A stretch of DNA of 64,000 nt from positions 3,844,001 to 3,908,000 of the forward strand of contig OY782882.1 in assembly GCA_963678485.1 (NCBI GenBank), in the 5' to 3' direction. Under the pieces are notes generated by a model. The model searched no databases, was not told the origin of the DNA, and saw only the letters and a list, made by a program, of their open reading frames with translations. Source of the DNA: CALGYY01 sp963678485. GTDB lineage: Bacteria > Bacteroidota > Bacteroidia > Bacteroidales > CAIWKO01. Position 1 is the first letter of the stretch. The number at the start of each line of letters is the position of its first letter. The position numbers were made by a program, and so were the translations under genes. Below are positions 63,736 to 64,000 of the stretch, piece by piece.

Positions 63736-64000
63736 GTGAAACTTCCCAAACCTTCGTTTAAGAAGCGACTGGCACTTGATGTATTTAAAAAATATGTAAA
63801 GGTGCAAAGTCAGCTGCATGAATTATCCTATTTTTTCTGGGAGTGCACCTCCCGGTGTAATGTAGCCTGTCTGCATTGCGGCAGCGATTGTCGCATGGAT
63901 GAACATCCTGATATGCCGGCAGCTGATTTTCTTAAAGTTACTGAACAAGTCAGCAAACACTTTAATCCCAATAAGGTGATGATTGTAATTACCGGCGGCG
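63736..64000 (+). CDS. Radical SAM enzyme, rSAM/lipoprotein type (truncated at window end)
   Basis: 88 codons are inside the window, starting with GTG at 63736 (the preceding in-frame stop is at 63712-63714). The radical SAM cluster motif is visible: Cys41-x3-Cys45-x2-Cys48 in CTSRCNVACLHCGSDC, with further cysteines at 37 and 52. It ends in VIVITGG, the start of the SAM-binding GGE motif. The N-terminus (KLPKPSFKKRLALDVFKKY) and neighbours fit the rSAM/lipoprotein enzyme family (TIGR04133, from memory). The enzyme is expected to modify one or more of the four lipoproteins, which is inference. The C-terminal part, including any SPASM domain, lies outside the window. Confidence 0.85.
   Translation, partial: MKLPKPSFKKRLALDVFKKYVKVQSQLHELSYFFWECTSRCNVACLHCGSDCRMDEHPDMPAADFLKVTEQVSKHFNPNKVMIVITGG

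Overview
The window comes from a member of the Bacteroidota, probably an environmental lineage of the class Bacteroidia or a close relative. The evidence is type A and type B C-terminal sorting signals of the type IX secretion system (T9SS), TonB-type outer-membrane receptors, promoters of the TAnnTTTG (-7) type and weak ribosome binding sites. A 2-oxoacid:ferredoxin oxidoreductase operon, an adjacent aminotransferase and an ADP-forming acyl-CoA synthetase point to anaerobic or fermentative amino-acid metabolism. The genus cannot be resolved. I see no tRNA, rRNA, CRISPR array, prophage or insertion sequence.

Layout. 1-8725 (all +): the tail of a ketoacyl-ACP synthase III-like gene, a secreted caspase-fold peptidase next to an HtrA-like protease, grpE-dnaJ, and an ABC-2 export pair. 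8726-9751: a repeat island with one copy of a dispersed ~400-bp element, a 171-bp tandem repeat and an AATAACCC-like low-complexity tract. 9752-17584 (all -): a membrane-anchored protein with an IPVD-type repeat, an ABC-F ATPase, an NAD(P)-binding protein and two T9SS cargo proteins, one with collagen-like repeats and an S74 domain. 17585-18028: an intergenic region with (CT)17 and a 15-bp inverted repeat. 18029-20305 (+): a transglutaminase-like membrane protein and an MFS transporter, followed by the second copy of the dispersed element. 20988-25881 (-): an anti-sigma-like protein, two Spy/CpxP-like proteins with cysteine-rich tails, a DUF302 protein and an outer-membrane receptor. 26029-32795 (+): ADP-forming acyl-CoA synthetase, a membrane protein, a porin, a DUF4838 glycosidase-like protein and a small secreted protein. 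32796-33747: repeat-rich DNA without a credible gene. 33748-37964 (+): a TetR regulator with a 17-bp operator, an ABC-2 exporter and an Nramp transporter.

38037-54143 looks like a surface-structure locus. It holds an orphan sigma-54 response regulator, a small protein, a 1930-aa multidomain adhesin-like protein, a chaperone-usher-like operon (two DUF4402 subunits, a PapD-like chaperone, and an usher-like barrel ending in a SPOR domain) and a 1008-aa T9SS adhesin. A -24/-12-like promoter and an upstream CTTCG-N4-CGAAG dyad occur twice, before each adhesin unit, with identical 68-bp spacing. This suggests that the regulator controls both units.

54244-62066 (+): two membrane proteins, a collagen-like secreted protein, an aminotransferase and the four-subunit 2-oxoacid oxidoreductase. 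62254-64000 (+): four consecutive predicted lipoproteins that all carry a Y-G-x-P motif, followed by a truncated radical SAM gene. This is an expanded version of the uncharacterised radical-SAM/lipoprotein arrangement of Bacteroidota. I regard this cluster and the sigma-54/usher locus as the most interesting parts of the window.
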